DNA of 64,000 bases. It comes from an uncultured Clostridium sp. (lineage in GTDB: Bacteria; Bacillota; Clostridia; TANB77; CAG-508). How positions within the stretch are numbered: the first letter of the stretch is position 1; each line of letters starts with the position of its first letter. Location of the stretch: positions 62,001-126,000 of the forward strand of contig CANOSM010000001.1 of assembly GCA_947569365.1 (NCBI GenBank). Direction: 5' to 3'. The notes below the pieces were generated by a model. That model saw only the letters and a list, made by a program, of their open reading frames with translations, had not been told where the DNA came from and made no database searches. Made by a program: the position numbers and the translations under genes. This document shows, piece after piece, positions 1 to 7,835 of the stretch.

Positions 1-1279
1 GTACAATTAGTAAATATAGATTTCAGATTATCAAGTATAATGATATTTTTATCATTTTTTATTATTTTAGCATCTGTTATATATTATAAAAAGTCAAAAG
101 ATGTAATACAAAAAAGAATTGAAACACAAAGAAAAATATTTTCAAAAATGAATGATAATTTTAATAATTTAAAATTTATAAAATTAAACAATTTACAACA
201 AAAGGAAGAGAAAGAATTTGAAAAGATTGTAGAAGAAAATTATAAAGTTCTAAAAGAAAAAATTGGAATTGATACTAATTATAAGATAGGAGTAGAACAT
301 ATAGTAAAACTTGGACCACCATTTATATTTATTTTAAGTTCAATATTATATAGTCTAGGAACTATAACAATAGGATCAATATATATTACACTAAGTTATT
401 CTAATAAAATAACAAAATCATTTACAGATATATCTGAAATAATAGAATCATTAAACTTATTTAGACAATCCTATGTAAGATTAAATAATCTTTTAGAACT
501 TATGATTGAAGAAAATGATAAAGATGATACAGAAATCAAAGATACAAAAATAGTTTTTAAAAATGCAAATATTATAGTAAATGGAAGTGTTATATTAGAA
601 AATTTAAATTTTGAGATTAATTCAAATGAGGAAGTAATTGTAGTAGGAAGTACTGGAAGCGGAAAATCAATAATGTTAAAAACTCTAATAGGATTTTATG
701 AATATACTGGAAGTATAAAAATTGGAGATATAGAAATAAGAAATTTAAATAGAAAGGATATAAGAGAAAATATATGTTTATTACTACAAGATTCATATTT
801 ATTTTCAAGAACAATAGCAGAAAATATAAAAATATTAGTACCATATATGCCATATGAAGAAATGGTTAGTATTTCTAAATTCTTCTTGCTTGATAATGAT
901 GTACAAAAATTAAAAGATGGATATGATAGTAAAATAGGAAAAAAGGGAATAGCTTTATCTAAAGGGCAAAGACAAAGACTTGTGCTTGTAAGAGCATTTA
1001 CAAAGCCAAAAAAAGTTATGATATTTGATGATTCTTTTAGTGCAATAGATAGAATTAATAAAAAGAAAATATTAAATAATTTAATGAGTATAAAAGATGA
1101 ATTTACAAAAATAATAATCACACATGATATAGGATTAGTACAAAAGTTTGATAAGGTTATTTTTATTAATAATAAAAGTGTTGTAGTGCGGAAAGCATGA
1201 CGAATTACTGGAGTTAAATGAAAGTTATAAAAAAGTATATGAGCTAAATCAAGATAAATTAGAGGAAGAATATATATGA
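1..1279 (+). CDS. ABC exporter permease/ATPase, subunit 1 (5' partial; +1 shift at CGG)
   Basis: The reading frame is open at the left window edge, so the start is missing. Membrane helices are followed by an ATPase domain: Walker A GSTGSGKS (nt ~649-672), Q-loop LLLQDS, signature LSKGQ, Walker B IFDDS and H-loop ITHD. The residue after Walker B is Asp instead of the catalytic Glu, which is typical of the degenerate half of heterodimeric exporters. The zero frame ends at 1200, but the normal C-terminus (KHDELLELNESYKKVYEL) continues in the +1 frame to 1279. The switch needs skipping of the C at 1189, in the codon CGG, and gives Gly (GGA). The stop overlaps the start of the partner gene (ATGA). 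The recoded product is 425 aa from the window edge. The substrate is unknown. The family call is firm; the recoding is inferred. Confidence 0.88.
1189..1191 (+). other. CGG +1 recoding site (ABC exporter)
   Basis: Context is gtg-C-gga-aag-cat-gac. The zero frame reads GTG CGG AAA GCA TGA. Skipping the C restores Gly-Lys-His-Asp-Glu-Leu-Leu, the usual C-terminal tail after the H-loop of ABC exporters. It is one of five identical cases in the window. Confidence 0.75.
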
Positions 1280-3000
1280 ACAAAGAAACTTTAAAAGAAA
1301 TGTTTAATTTTACTAAAAATAAAAAAGAAACAATTATAATAGGAATAATGTTAATGAGTCAGCTTGTAATGTATTCACTTTCATATCCATTTATTATGCA
1401 ATTGGTAGTAGATAAAGCTATACCAGAGGAAAATATAAAATTAGTAATTTTTTTATCTATTGTACTGATAATACTAGTAATAATTAGATGTATTTTAACT
1501 AGATTATCAGAAATAAGAAGAAAAAATTGTTGCTATGATAATAATGCAGAAATAAAAAATAAAATATTTAAAAGTATACAAGAAGCGGATGTAAGTAATC
1601 TAGATAAAATACAATCAGGTAATTTATTTGAAATTGTAGGACATCAAGCAATGGAAGCTGCACATTTATTTGTATGGAATTTTAATGGTATTATTAGTGT
1701 AAGATTATTTTTGACTATAATGATATCTATAATATTATTAATATTAAATTTTAAATTAGGATTAATAGTACTTACTATATTTATAGTTTCATATATGATA
1801 CTTACTCCACTATATTTTAATACTATGAAAATATATAAAAACTTACAGAAAATAATAATAGAATTACAGGGAAATATAAACGAATATATAGAAAGTTATG
1901 ATACAACTAAAACATTAAAATTAGAAGAAACTAATTTATGTCACATAAATTTTATGCTAGATAAATGTAAAAAAGAAATGATTAAATCCAGCAAAATAAT
2001 ATCTATGCATAATGGATTATTTTCATTACTAACATTTACAGCAGTTATTGTAATTCTAGTAATTGGAGGAAATGAACTTTCTTTAGGAATAGGTATGGCT
2101 TCTACAATTATGCTTATGATAGACTATGTAGATGACATAAATAAACATATGAAATCTTTACTTGAACATGTACATAATTTAAATAGTAGATATAACTCTT
2201 TTGTAAATGTTATTAAAATATCTAAGCTTCAAAAAGAAAAAGATGAAGGAACAAAGAAATTAGATAATATAGATACATTAGAGTTTAAAGATGTAAGTCT
2301 AAGCTATGACTCAAAAAATATGATATTAGATAAAATTAATTTTAAGATAAATAAGCATATGCAAATTGCTATAGTAGGAAGAAGTGGTGCAGGGAAAACA
2401 TCACTTGTAAATTTGTTACCTAGATTTTATGACATATGTAATGGTAGTATTTTAATAAATGGTATAGATTATAGAGAATATAAATTAAATAGTTTAAGAG
2501 AAAACATTTCATATGTATTTCAAGAACCAGTAATATTTGAAAAAACAATAATAGATAATATTAAATTTGGAAACAAAGAAAGTATAACTAAAGAGCAAAT
2601 TGAAGAAGTATGTAAAAAGATAGGACTAGATGATAAAATAAGAAAATTGCCTGATGGATATGATACTATGATAAATACTGAAACGGATTTATTATCATAT
2701 GGAGAAAAGCAATTACTTAGTTTTGCAAGGGCAATACTAAAAAATGCAAGTTTAATAATACTAGATGAAGTAACATCAAATTTAGATTTAGAATTTGAAA
2801 AGCAGATTATGAAAGCAACAAAAGAAATGCTAAAAAATAAAATTTCATTTGTAATAGCACATAGATTAAACACAATAAAAAATTCAGATTTAATTATGTT
2901 TTTACAAGATAAAAAAATTGTAGAAATAGGCACGCATGAGGAACTTATAAAAAAACATGGATATTATTATAATTTATATATGAGTAAAGGAGATAAATAA
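1276..3000 (+). CDS. ABC exporter permease/ATPase, subunit 2
   Basis: This 574-aa full-length half-transporter has an N-terminal six-helix exporter membrane domain (about residues 15-300) and a C-terminal ATPase. It shows Walker A GRSGAGKT (368-375), Q-loop FQEP, signature LSYGE (473-477), Walker B LIILDE (about 493-498) and H-loop AHR. The Walker B Glu is present, while the signature is degenerate (LSYGE). Together with subunit 1 (Asp after Walker B, signature LSKGQ), this gives one catalytic and one degenerate ATP site, the arrangement known for heterodimeric exporters such as LmrCD or BmrCD. The start overlaps the recoded end of subunit 1 by 4 nt, which implies translational coupling. The substrate cannot be told. 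Confidence 0.93.
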   Translation: MNKETLKEMFNFTKNKKETIIIGIMLMSQLVMYSLSYPFIMQLVVDKAIPEENIKLVIFLSIVLIILVIIRCILTRLSEIRRKNCCYDNNAEIKNKIFKSIQEADVSNLDKIQSGNLFEIVGHQAMEAAHLFVWNFNGIISVRLFLTIMISIILLILNFKLGLIVLTIFIVSYMILTPLYFNTMKIYKNLQKIIIELQGNINEYIESYDTTKTLKLEETNLCHINFMLDKCKKEMIKSSKIISMHNGLFSLLTFTAVIVILVIGGNELSLGIGMASTIMLMIDYVDDINKHMKSLLEHVHNLNSRYNSFVNVIKISKLQKEKDEGTKKLDNIDTLEFKDVSLSYDSKNMILDKINFKINKHMQIAIVGRSGAGKTSLVNLLPRFYDICNGSILINGIDYREYKLNSLRENISYVFQEPVIFEKTIIDNIKFGNKESITKEQIEEVCKKIGLDDKIRKLPDGYDTMINTETDLLSYGEKQLLSFARAILKNASLIILDEVTSNLDLEFEKQIMKATKEMLKNKISFVIAHRLNTIKNSDLIMFLQDKKIVEIGTHEELIKKHGYYYNLYMSKGDK

Positions 3001-3003
3001 AAT

Positions 3004-3783
3004 ATGGAAGAAGAATATTTAAAATTTGCAAAAGAGATTGCATTTAAAGCAGGAGAAATAATTAAAAAATATTTTAATATGGAAAATGGCTCTACTTATA
3101 AAGGTGATAAAACAATTGTAACACTTGCAGATAAAGAAATAAATTCGTATTTAATAAAAAGAGTAAAAGAAAAATATCCGAACCATGCTGTAGATGGAGA
3201 AGAAGAATCCTTTGGAGAGAGTAATCATATATGGGTATGTGATCCAGTAGATGGAACAGCAATGTATGCAAGACATATCCCAGTAGCTGTATTTTCTCTT
3301 GCACTTGTGGTAGATGGACAAACAAAGATTGCTGCTATATATGATGCTTTCACAGATAGCTTATATAGTGCTGTTAAAGGAGAAGGTGCATATAAAAATA
3401 ATGAAAAAATAAATGTAAATGATTATGAATTAAATGATATGAAAAGTGTATCAAATTATGAGATGTGGCCTACAGCGGAGTATAATGTATATAACATAAT
3501 TAAAGAATTTAATAAATCTTATTTTGTAAATATAGGTAGTATTATTAGGGGATGTATGTGCGTAAGTACTGGAGATTTTACTTGTAGTATTTTCCCAGGG
3601 ACAGGAAGAAAAAATTGTGATATGGCTGCTGTAAAGTTAATAGTTGAAGAAGCAGGTGGAAAGGTAACTAACTTTTTTGGAGAAGAGGAAAGATATGATA
3701 GACCAATAAATGGAGCTGTAATTAGTAATGGAAAAGTTCATGATGAGATTTTAAAAGTTATAGAAAAATATTATAAGAAATAA
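3004..3783 (+). CDS. Inositol monophosphatase family phosphatase
   Basis: The 259-aa protein is of the Mg-dependent inositol monophosphatase / FIG superfamily. Metal-binding motifs are visible: DGEEES (first acidic ligand, about residue 62), then WVCDPVDGTAMY (the WxDPxDGT motif, about 77-88), and near the C-terminus NCDMAAVKLIVEEAGG, corresponding to the usual WDxAAG motif with Asn-Cys in place of Trp-first order. It starts 4 nt after the exporter gene, and its ribosome binding site (aaaggag) lies in that gene's end, so it is probably co-transcribed with it. The exact substrate (inositol phosphate, PAP or another sugar phosphate) cannot be decided from sequence. Confidence 0.88.
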   Translation: MEEEYLKFAKEIAFKAGEIIKKYFNMENGSTYKGDKTIVTLADKEINSYLIKRVKEKYPNHAVDGEEESFGESNHIWVCDPVDGTAMYARHIPVAVFSLALVVDGQTKIAAIYDAFTDSLYSAVKGEGAYKNNEKINVNDYELNDMKSVSNYEMWPTAEYNVYNIIKEFNKSYFVNIGSIIRGCMCVSTGDFTCSIFPGTGRKNCDMAAVKLIVEEAGGKVTNFFGEEERYDRPINGAVISNGKVHDEILKVIEKYYKK

Positions 3784-3828
3784 AAATATAAGATATTAGA
3801 AAATGTATTCCTTTAAATTAATGTCACT

Positions 3829-3857
3829 AACAATTTATATACTGCCTATAAATTGTT
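3829..3857. terminator. Stem-loop after the phosphatase gene
   Basis: A perfect 11-bp inverted repeat (AACAATTTATA / TATAAATTGTT) encloses a 7-nt loop. It is followed by only a short T stretch, so it is a weak or processed terminator rather than a textbook one. The rest of 3784-4069 is plain AT-rich DNA apart from the promoter listed next. Confidence 0.5.
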
Positions 3858-3979
3858 ATTTTGCAGTAATTAATATATAAAAACTTGTTTTATCTCTTTT
3901 GTTTAATATCGAACAAGTATACTACTTTTTTAATTTACCTACAAAAATATTTACTATTTATTGTAAAGCTTATCAATTT

Positions 3980-4010
3980 TTGATAAAATAATTGCTAATT
4001 AGTATATAAT
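3980..4010 (+). promoter_or_regulatory. Probable sigma-A promoter
   Basis: TTGATA at 3980-3985 and a perfect TATAAT at 4005-4010, 19 nt apart, lie about 60 nt before the nucleotidyltransferase gene. The spacer is slightly long. Confidence 0.5.
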
Positions 4011-4069
4011 ATAGAAGATTAATTGTTGATAGATATAATTTTATATAATGAATGAGAAGTGAAAGAATT

Positions 4070-4378
4070 ATGAGTGAAAAGATTTATACTATAGATGAAA
4101 TAAAAGCTATATTAGATGAGATATTAAGAGATCAGCCAGTACATCAAGTTATATTATTCGGTTCATATGCAAAAAAAGAAGCAACCAATCAAAGCGATAT
4201 AGATTTTATAATAGATACAAAATCTAAATTAAAAGGATTTTCATTACTAAAATTGATATGTAAAATACAAGAAAAGCTTCAAAAAAAAGTAGATGGATTT
4301 GAGAAATATGAAATAATAACTGATTCTGCAATAGATAAAGAAATAAAGAAGACAGGAGTGATTGTATATGAAAAATAA
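4070..4378 (+). CDS. MNT-type minimal nucleotidyltransferase (antitoxin-like)
   Basis: The protein is about 102 aa, from the ATG at 4070. That start is chosen over the upstream ATG at 4052 because the paralogous relic at 42484 begins with the same MSEKIYT sequence. The nucleotidyltransferase motif is complete: GSYAKKEATNQSDIDFIID (GSx10DxD), with the catalytic Asp pair at about residues 46 and 48. Such MNT proteins are antitoxins of MNT/HEPN toxin-antitoxin pairs and act by modifying the HEPN toxin. The HEPN partner directly downstream is decayed, so this gene is an antitoxin left without a target, or a remnant. Confidence 0.8.
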   Translation: MSEKIYTIDEIKAILDEILRDQPVHQVILFGSYAKKEATNQSDIDFIIDTKSKLKGFSLLKLICKIQEKLQKKVDGFEKYEIITDSAIDKEIKKTGVIVYEK

Positions 4379-4542
4379 ATAGTATATATCAATAAAGAAG
4401 ATGATAGAATATATTGATAAAGCTTTAAAATATACAAAAAACTGTAGTTTTAAACAATATTTGGGATATTGTAAGAGAAAATATTGTTAAATTAAAAGAT
4501 GATTTAGAAACAATATTAAAGAATGAGATAAATACAATTTAA
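4368..4542 (+). pseudogene. Decayed HEPN (DUF86-like) toxin partner
   Basis: An ATG overlaps the end of the nucleotidyltransferase gene, as in intact MNT/HEPN pairs, but an in-frame TAG follows after four codons. Further on the text resembles HEPN: KKMIEYIDKALKYTKNCSF, then in another frame IWDIVRENIVKLKDDLETI, a typical HEPN C-terminal helix. The middle of the family (about 60-70 residues, including the RxxxxH active site) is missing. I read this as a toxin gene inactivated by a stop and a deletion. Confidence 0.65.
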
Positions 4543-4570
4543 AAAGTAAATATTTATATATGGAGAAAAT

Positions 4571-5008
4571 ATGAAAATAGAAGTGTTGAATGCAGAGAAA
4601 AAGCATAAAGATTTTATAATCCATGCAAATAATATTATAAACAATGTTAATGATACAAAACAAACAAATGAATTAGAAAAAAATATTGATAAAGATTTAT
4701 TTGAAAGTACAAAAAAATTTCATTGCTTAATAGCAGAATATGAAAAAAAGCCTGTAGGAATGATTTTATATTCATATTTCTATTGGGCAAATGATGGAGA
4801 AGTTTTATGGATATCACAGATGTTTGTTGAAGAAGAGTATAGAAATAAAGGAATATTTTTTTCACTAATTAATGCTTTGAAACAAAAGAATAAAGATATA
4901 AAAATCATATCTTGTGCTACTGGAGATGAAAATAAAAGAATGCAAAAAATATTAAAAGGATATGGAGCAAAAGAAATAAATTTAAAATTTTATTATAAAA
5001 AAATATAA
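4571..5008 (+). CDS. GNAT family N-acetyltransferase
   Basis: The 145-aa protein has a GNAT core: a beta-strand segment LWISQMFVEEEYRNKGIFFSL containing the acetyl-CoA-binding pattern R-N-K-G-I (about residues 90-98), followed by the helix and the YGAKEINLKFYYKK end. The N-terminal part is more diverged. The gene stands between a TA relic and an NTPase gene and has a ribosome binding site (ggagaa). The substrate is unknown: this family acetylates amines of proteins, antibiotics or metabolites. Confidence 0.8.
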   Translation: MKIEVLNAEKKHKDFIIHANNIINNVNDTKQTNELEKNIDKDLFESTKKFHCLIAEYEKKPVGMILYSYFYWANDGEVLWISQMFVEEEYRNKGIFFSLINALKQKNKDIKIISCATGDENKRMQKILKGYGAKEINLKFYYKKI

Positions 5009-5033
5009 TATTATTAAAGAAAGGAGTAAGAAA

Positions 5034-5567
5034 ATGAAAGTCTTAATTGCAACAAAAAATCCAGGAAAAATAGAAGGAGCTAAAAGAGCACTAGAGGAAT
5101 ACTTTGAAAATGTTGAGATAGAAGGAATTGGAACTTCATCAGATGTAAGTGATCAACCTGTAAATGATGACATTTATAAAGGTGCAAAAAATAGAGTAAA
5201 AAACTTAAAAAAGTACGCAAGAGAAAATAATATAGAAGCAGATTTATTTTTTAGTGTAGAAAGTGGAATTAATAATGCTTTAGGAAGATGGATGATTACT
5301 AATATTGCAGTAATTGAAGACAATGATAATTTTGAAAGTTATGGGACAAGCCCATCATTTCCAGTCCCAGATAAATTAGTAAAAGATGTTATAGATACTG
5401 ATTTAACTCAAGCAATGAATAAAGTACTACCAAAGGATAATGAAAGACACAATAAAGGTGGAGGAATACAATTATTAACACATGATAAAATATCAAGAAT
5501 AGATTTAACTAAAATGGCTTTTATTATGGCACTAACAAAATACATTAATGGAGACATATGGAAGTAG
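5034..5567 (+). CDS. DUF84 / YjjX-like inosine-xanthosine triphosphatase
   Basis: This 177-aa protein begins with MKVLIATKNPGKIEGAKRA, the nucleotide-binding opening of the YjjX/DUF84 branch of the ITPase superfamily. Next come the SSDVSDQPVNDDIYKGAKNR loop and FFSVESGINNALGRW with the conserved acidic residue. The family hydrolyses non-canonical purine triphosphates (ITP, XTP) and so cleans the nucleotide pool. The start is well placed after aaaggag. The length is normal for the family. Confidence 0.87.
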   Translation: MKVLIATKNPGKIEGAKRALEEYFENVEIEGIGTSSDVSDQPVNDDIYKGAKNRVKNLKKYARENNIEADLFFSVESGINNALGRWMITNIAVIEDNDNFESYGTSPSFPVPDKLVKDVIDTDLTQAMNKVLPKDNERHNKGGGIQLLTHDKISRIDLTKMAFIMALTKYINGDIWK

Positions 5568-5604
5568 TAAATGAAAAAATATAGAAATTTAAGGAGAGAT
5601 TATT

Positions 5605-6360
5605 ATGGCAGGTAAACCAATATACCAAATATATGCAGAGTTACAAGATTATGAACCAAAGATATGGAGAAGATTTCAAGTTATGAATGATATAACACTC
5701 GCAAAATTAGCTTATATATTAATGACTTTATTTGAGATGCAAGGCGGTCATTTATATTTATTTGAAGAAGATGAGTTAAACAATTTTATAATAAATAATT
5801 CAGAATATTATAATACACACTTAGAATATTTTAAAAATGATGACTTATTTAAAATTGGAAGATATGGATGCATATTTGATGAAGAAGATATTATACATGA
5901 ATTAAATGAAAAATATAGACAACTAGTAGATGCAAAAGATGTTAAAATGAAACATATATTAGAAAATGAAAATGAAAAAATAGAGTTCCAATACGACTTT
6001 GGAGATAATTGGAGAATTAGTGTTGTAGTAGAAAAAATATTTGAAGATGAAAGTATACAAGGAAAAGAATTACCAAAAGTAATAGCTGGAGAAGGTTTTG
6101 GAATAATTGAAAATTGTGGTGGAGTAATGGGACTAGAAGATATAAAAAATGCTTATAAAAGTAAAAGTGGAGAAGATTATGAGAGATATTCTAATTGGTT
6201 GGGAAAAGATGAGCTTGATTTAGATAATTGCGATTTAGATGATTTAAATTTTAGATTAAAAAAATTACCACGAATATTTAAAGACAGTTATGAATATAGA
6301 TTAGAGCCAACACGAAAATCAATAAAAATATTAGAAAGAGATTATAAAAATAAGATTTAG
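5605..6360 (+). CDS. Plasmid pRiA4b ORF-3-like protein
   Basis: The 251-aa protein opens with IYQIYAELQDYEPKIWRRFQV, the hallmark of the pRiA4b ORF-3 / IS1096 TnpR-like family. Further motifs are FQYDFGDNWRISVVVE (the YDFGDxWxH-like strand) and ENCGGVMGLEDIKNA (the GGPPG..G-like loop). It is a soluble alpha/beta protein often met on mobile elements and near transposons, and its biochemical role is not established. The ribosome binding site aaggaga lies 9 nt upstream. Confidence 0.82.
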   Translation: MAGKPIYQIYAELQDYEPKIWRRFQVMNDITLAKLAYILMTLFEMQGGHLYLFEEDELNNFIINNSEYYNTHLEYFKNDDLFKIGRYGCIFDEEDIIHELNEKYRQLVDAKDVKMKHILENENEKIEFQYDFGDNWRISVVVEKIFEDESIQGKELPKVIAGEGFGIIENCGGVMGLEDIKNAYKSKSGEDYERYSNWLGKDELDLDNCDLDDLNFRLKKLPRIFKDSYEYRLEPTRKSIKILERDYKNKI

Positions 6361-6399
6361 TATTTTATTATAAAAATTTAAATTTTGGAGAAATATGAT

Positions 6400-7113
6400 A
6401 TGTCAATGTGGAATCCTTGGAGAGGTTGCAAAAAATGCAGTGATGGTTGTAAATATTGTTATATTCATAAAGGAGATCTAAAAAGAAAAGTTGATACAAA
6501 TGAAATTGTTATGACAAAAGATTTTAATAAACCTATAGAGAAATTAAAAAATGGTAATTATAAGATGAAATCTGGTATTGTATATTTATGTTTTCAAACA
6601 GACTTTTTAATAGAAGATGCAGATATTTGGAGAAAAGAATGTTGGAAAATGATAAGACAGAGACAGGATTGTACATTTTTATTTTTAACAAAAAGAATTG
6701 ATAGATTTATGAAATGCATTCCAGAAGATTGGAATGATGGGTATGATAATGTAGTAGTATGTGCTACTATTGAGAATCAAAAAAATGTGGATTACAAATT
6801 AAATATATTCAAAAACTTACCAATTAAGCATAAATGTATAACTGCTCAGACATTATTAGAAAGAATAGATATAGAGAAATATCTTGATAATATAGAATTA
6901 GTTGTTGTAGGTGGTGAATCAGATATAAATGCTAGACCATTAAATTATGAGTGGGTACTTGACATAAGAGAACAATGTATTAGAAAGAATGTTAATTTTG
7001 AATTTAGACAATGTGGTACACATTTTATTAAAGACGGAAAAGAATATACATTGCAAGTAAAGGATTTGTGTAAACAAGCTAAATTATCAGGAATCGATTT
7101 TAAAAGAGTTTAA
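6400..7113 (+). CDS. DUF5131 (phage Gp37/Gp68) family protein
   Basis: The product is about 237 aa from the ATG at 6400, preceded by ggag at a good distance; a TTG at 6385 is possible but would place the ribosome site inside the gene. The opening MWNPWRGCKKCSDGCKYCYI matches the DUF5131 family, with a CxxxCxYC cluster resembling radical-SAM iron-sulfur ligands. Other conserved pieces are FLFLTKRIDRFMK, VVCATIENQ and VVVGGESDINARPL. Members occur in phages and bacterial genomes and their function is unknown. The cysteine motif suggests an Fe-S or zinc site. Confidence 0.85.
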   Translation: MSMWNPWRGCKKCSDGCKYCYIHKGDLKRKVDTNEIVMTKDFNKPIEKLKNGNYKMKSGIVYLCFQTDFLIEDADIWRKECWKMIRQRQDCTFLFLTKRIDRFMKCIPEDWNDGYDNVVVCATIENQKNVDYKLNIFKNLPIKHKCITAQTLLERIDIEKYLDNIELVVVGGESDINARPLNYEWVLDIREQCIRKNVNFEFRQCGTHFIKDGKEYTLQVKDLCKQAKLSGIDFKRV

Positions 7114-7153
7114 ATTATAATTAGAAATTATTAATCCATACTGTTTACATAAA

Positions 7154-7182
7154 TTGAAAAAGTTGTAAAAATGTGTTATAAT
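7154..7182 (+). promoter_or_regulatory. Sigma-A promoter of the 7214 gene
   Basis: TTGAAA at 7154-7159 and TATAAT at 7177-7182 have a 17-nt spacer. A strong taggaggtaa ribosome binding site follows before the ATG at 7214. Confidence 0.75.
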
Positions 7183-7213
7183 ATTTTTACAGTTTTTTTA
7201 GGAGGTAACTAAT

Positions 7214-7693
7214 ATGGAATTGACATTTGAAGAAAAGGTTAGTCGGATAAGGATAGCTGCTCATTCAGAACTTAATTTATCTGATTATGATTCGACTCTA
7301 TGTCGAAATATATGTAACTGCTATTCACATGCCATAGGATCTACATTGATATTAGAGTATATTTATCGGGTAGGAGCTATCTGTGGAAAGAAGGACTTAA
7401 GAGATGAATATACTTCGATAAAAGAACTTATACTTCTTCTACATGAAGATTTTAAAGTACTAAATCTTGGAATAGAAGAGTATAGAGGAGAGATACTTTT
7501 GGAAAATCAATATCTTATAAGTTTATATGTAAAATCATATAGAGATAATAAGATTTTTGATTATCATTTTACCAGGCGTGATAAAAGTGTATGGACAGAA
7601 AAATGGCGTACACAGAAGACTACGATAATAGAGGAGAATTACTATGATTTTTTCCCATGGGTTAAAGTGGGAACATATATAATCACCAAATAG
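7214..7693 (+). CDS. Foreign-looking single gene, possible papain-like hydrolase
   Basis: The 159-aa protein is not recognised with certainty. NCYSHAIGS (about 35-43) followed by DYHFTRRDKSVWTEKW (about 116-131) resembles the Cys and His segments of small papain-fold enzymes with an NCYAYA...DYHF pattern; this is a weak inference. Codon use differs from every neighbour: it contains CGG (7244 and 7367), CGA and several CGT codons, whereas the surrounding genes use almost only AGA. It has its own consensus promoter and terminator, forming a self-contained cassette. All this points to recent transfer. If CGG is not a sense codon in this host, the gene would not be translated to full length. Confidence 0.7.
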   Translation: MELTFEEKVSRIRIAAHSELNLSDYDSTLCRNICNCYSHAIGSTLILEYIYRVGAICGKKDLRDEYTSIKELILLLHEDFKVLNLGIEEYRGEILLENQYLISLYVKSYRDNKIFDYHFTRRDKSVWTEKWRTQKTTIIEENYYDFFPWVKVGTYIITK

Positions 7694-7729
7694 ATGACTA
7701 TGAAACTTATAGTCATCTTTTTATTTTTT
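7692..7729 (+). terminator. Rho-independent terminator
   Basis: A perfect 9-bp stem GATGACTAT / ATAGTCATC with a 7-nt loop is followed by a T-rich tract. It overlaps the stop codon of the 7214 gene. Confidence 0.88.
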
Positions 7730-7835
7730 AGTAGATCAAAATAAAATTTATATATAAATAGTACTTTTATTATTTTTTCTTAGGTGATATAATCACTATG
7801 AAAAAATATATAATTATTGTTAAAAGGAGTTTTTC

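Noticed and set aside
7244..7369. CGG codons in the 7214 gene as further shift sites
   Set aside because: A +1 step at either place leads to early stop or nonsense, while the zero frame gives one coherent protein. They are ordinary Arg codons in the gene's source organism.
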